Assembly: GCF_001632805.1 (NCBI RefSeq)
Contig: NZ_CP007220.1
Location: 3,596,001-3,660,000, forward strand
From: Mycobacteroides chelonae CCUG 47445
Lineage (GTDB): Bacteria > Actinomycetota > Actinomycetes > Mycobacteriales > Mycobacteriaceae
Reading direction: 5' to 3'
DNA length: 64,000 nucleotides
The position numbers and the translations under genes were made by a program. Within the stretch, counting starts at the first letter, position 1, and each line of letters starts with the position of its first letter. A model generated the notes under the pieces. It ran no database searches and was not told the DNA's origin. It was given only the letters and a program-made list of their open reading frames with translations. Shown here piece by piece: positions 62,786-64,000 of the stretch.

Positions 62786-64000
62786 TCACAGGGCAGGAAT
62801 CGAGCGAGGCAACTCATGCCCGTCGAGCAATAACGAGCGCGAGCCGGCGAGGTGTCGGTCGATCCGCTGCACCACCACGTCGACGTCTGCGGGATCGATC
62901 GCCGCGCGACCGCGCCGGTGCGCCGCGACAGCTGCGATCGCGATCCGCACCCAGGCGTCCGCGAACTCCGTCCGGCCGGATTCCCGTACCGCCAGTGCCG
63001 CGGCTACGACGAATCGCTTTGTGAACTGCTCGGCCAGGTCGAATGCGGCCGGCGGTGCGGTCACACCTAGCGCGGACGCGGGCATCGCCTCTGCCGCGCC
63101 GCGCAACCGTTCCAGGATCCGTGCCTGTTCTTCGACGAGGTCACCCACACCCGGGATAGGTAGCGGTGTGGCAGCAGGAGTCCACGACACGATGGGATCC
63201 GGTGCGCCACTGCGCAAAACGAGTTGCGAGAAGTCCAACCGGGGCAGCCGTGCGGCGGCTGCTGGAAGAGGGTCGGCAACGCCCGGCTGGAGCAGATGGC
63301 GAACCTGCGGGAGCAGCGCGAGCAAGCAGGAGGTGCTGCCGGCGTGGCCGATGCCCACCGGCGCCAAGTCCCGGTAGTGCTTTCCGAAGAGCGCAAACGG
63401 TCCCGTACGTAGGTAGAACCGCGCACCCAGTACCACCGCGAGGTGTTCCATCGCGTACTCAAGCAACAGCGGCGCCGCGTATTTGACCGAAGCCGCCTGC
63501 GCACCGGCATGCTGCGGCGAGGTGTGCAGGCCCCCTGCCGCCGTCGTCACGGCAGCCTCTACCGCCAGTAGTAGTGACTGCGCGATCGCGAGATTGGTAC
63601 GGGCATGGGGAATCTGGTCGACACGACGGCCGTACACGACACGCTGCCGCGCGAAGGAGGCCGCCAAGTGCAGCGCCACGTCTACCGGGCCCAGACCTGC
63701 ACCTGCCATCACCACCCGGCTGACCTGGAACGATTTCAGTGCGATCTCGATGCCGTGCCCCTCGGGGCCGATGCGGTCTTCGACACCCACCGGATGGTCG
63801 GTGAACTCCAGGCCACCCAGCTGCGCGGTTCGCAGCGCCGTGGTGCGGAATCGATCGAGCCGCCTCACATTGTCGAGGTCCGCCAGAAACAGCGAATGAC
63901 TCCTGCCCGGGCGGTCCGAGGTGCGGGCGAAGACGACGGCCGTACTGGCGCGACCCGCGTTGTTGATGACCTCTTTGCATCCCGATAGCCGGTAGCCACC
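62786..64000 (-). CDS. Acyl-CoA dehydrogenase-family protein (5' part missing)
   Basis: The reading frame is open for 404 codons from the right edge (starting GGYRLSGCKEVINNAGRA). It shows the middle beta domain and C-terminal helical domain of acyl-CoA dehydrogenases (GIEIALKSFQVSRVVMAGAGLG, RVVYGRRVDQIPHARTNLA). The N-terminal domain lies beyond the window. In this setting it may desaturate the acyl chain bound to CoA or the free ACP. It is 54 nt upstream of the ACP gene. The loop that usually carries the catalytic Glu should be checked when the full gene is available. Confidence 0.85.
   Translation of the reverse strand, partial: GGYRLSGCKEVINNAGRASTAVVFARTSDRPGRSHSLFLADLDNVRRLDRFRTTALRTAQLGGLEFTDHPVGVEDRIGPEGHGIEIALKSFQVSRVVMAGAGLGPVDVALHLAASFARQRVVYGRRVDQIPHARTNLAIAQSLLLAVEAAVTTAAGGLHTSPQHAGAQAASVKYAAPLLLEYAMEHLAVVLGARFYLRTGPFALFGKHYRDLAPVGIGHAGSTSCLLALLPQVRHLLQPGVADPLPAAAARLPRLDFSQLVLRSGAPDPIVSWTPAATPLPIPGVGDLVEEQARILERLRGAAEAMPASALGVTAPPAAFDLAEQFTKRFVVAAALAVRESGRTEFADAWVRIAIAAVAAHRRGRAAIDPADVDVVVQRIDRHLAGSRSLLLDGHELPRSIPAL

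Overview
The window looks like chromosome of a rapidly growing mycobacterium, most likely a Mycobacteroides (M. abscessus / M. chelonae group) or close relative. The reasons are high G+C, many GTG and TTG starts with stop/start overlaps, mycobacterial signature genes (WhiB1, adnAB, MmpS/MmpL, RshA-SigH, PdtaS, the small ribosomal protein bL37), and gene order. From 1 to about 38.8 kb the order follows the M. tuberculosis block Rv3201c to Rv3235 almost gene for gene, as recalled from memory. No tRNA, rRNA, transposase, integrase or CRISPR array was seen.

Layout. 1-6.2 kb: adnB (cut by the left edge), adnA, lipV and an alkyltransferase-like DNA repair protein. 6.1-12.4 kb: a nitrate/nitrite assimilation operon read leftwards (narK, nirB, nirD, a HemD-like regulator, a sirohydrochlorin chelatase) that interrupts the M. 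tuberculosis order. 12.5-25.9 kb: a conserved run including moeB, a DUF3152 metallopeptidase, a TetR regulator, a DEAD-box helicase, a ParA-type ATPase, isochorismate synthase and a lipid kinase. 26-33.5 kb: whiB1, pdtaS, a biotinyl-domain protein, bL37, rshA-sigH, ybaK, an SRAP protein, aroA and rsgA. 33.7-38.8 kb: lipid genes desA3, its reductase partner and a full-length WS/DGAT, with two near-identical palindromic operators that mark desA3 and the reductase as co-regulated.

38.9-64 kb is accessory. A first rightward operon (39.0-45.2 kb) has five genes chained by start/stop overlaps or very short gaps, then a sixth: DRE-TIM metallolyase, ketopantoate-reductase-like enzyme, MFS exporter, epoxide-hydrolase-like enzyme, ImmA/IrrE metallopeptidase and a seven-helix MAB_1171c-type membrane protein. 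A convergent XRE regulator follows. Next comes an mmpS-mmpL-small membrane protein export operon and a TetR regulator with a divergent alpha/beta-hydrolase. A cyclase/carboxymuconolactone-decarboxylase pair follows, and its promoter region is a diverged copy of the TetR promoter.

The most interesting part is 53.1-64.0 kb, a tightly packed leftward operon. It holds an acyl-CoA dehydrogenase (cut by the right edge), an ACP, a KS-AT-ACP polyketide synthase with no reductive domains, a KAS III-like enzyme, an FkbH-like glyceryl-ACP synthase, a second ACP, a lipoyl-less E2-type acyltransferase, a phosphopantetheinyl transferase, an alpha/beta-hydrolase-fold protein and a type II thioesterase. The FkbH / ACP / KAS III / E2-acyltransferase / hydrolase set is the five-enzyme cassette known from actinomycete tetronates (agglomerin, quartromicin, spirotetronates). 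My reading is that this mycobacterium encodes a complete route to an acyl-tetronate, possibly with an exocyclic methylene, with its 3-oxoacyl chain supplied by the single-module PKS and possibly exported by the neighbouring MmpS/MmpL pair.
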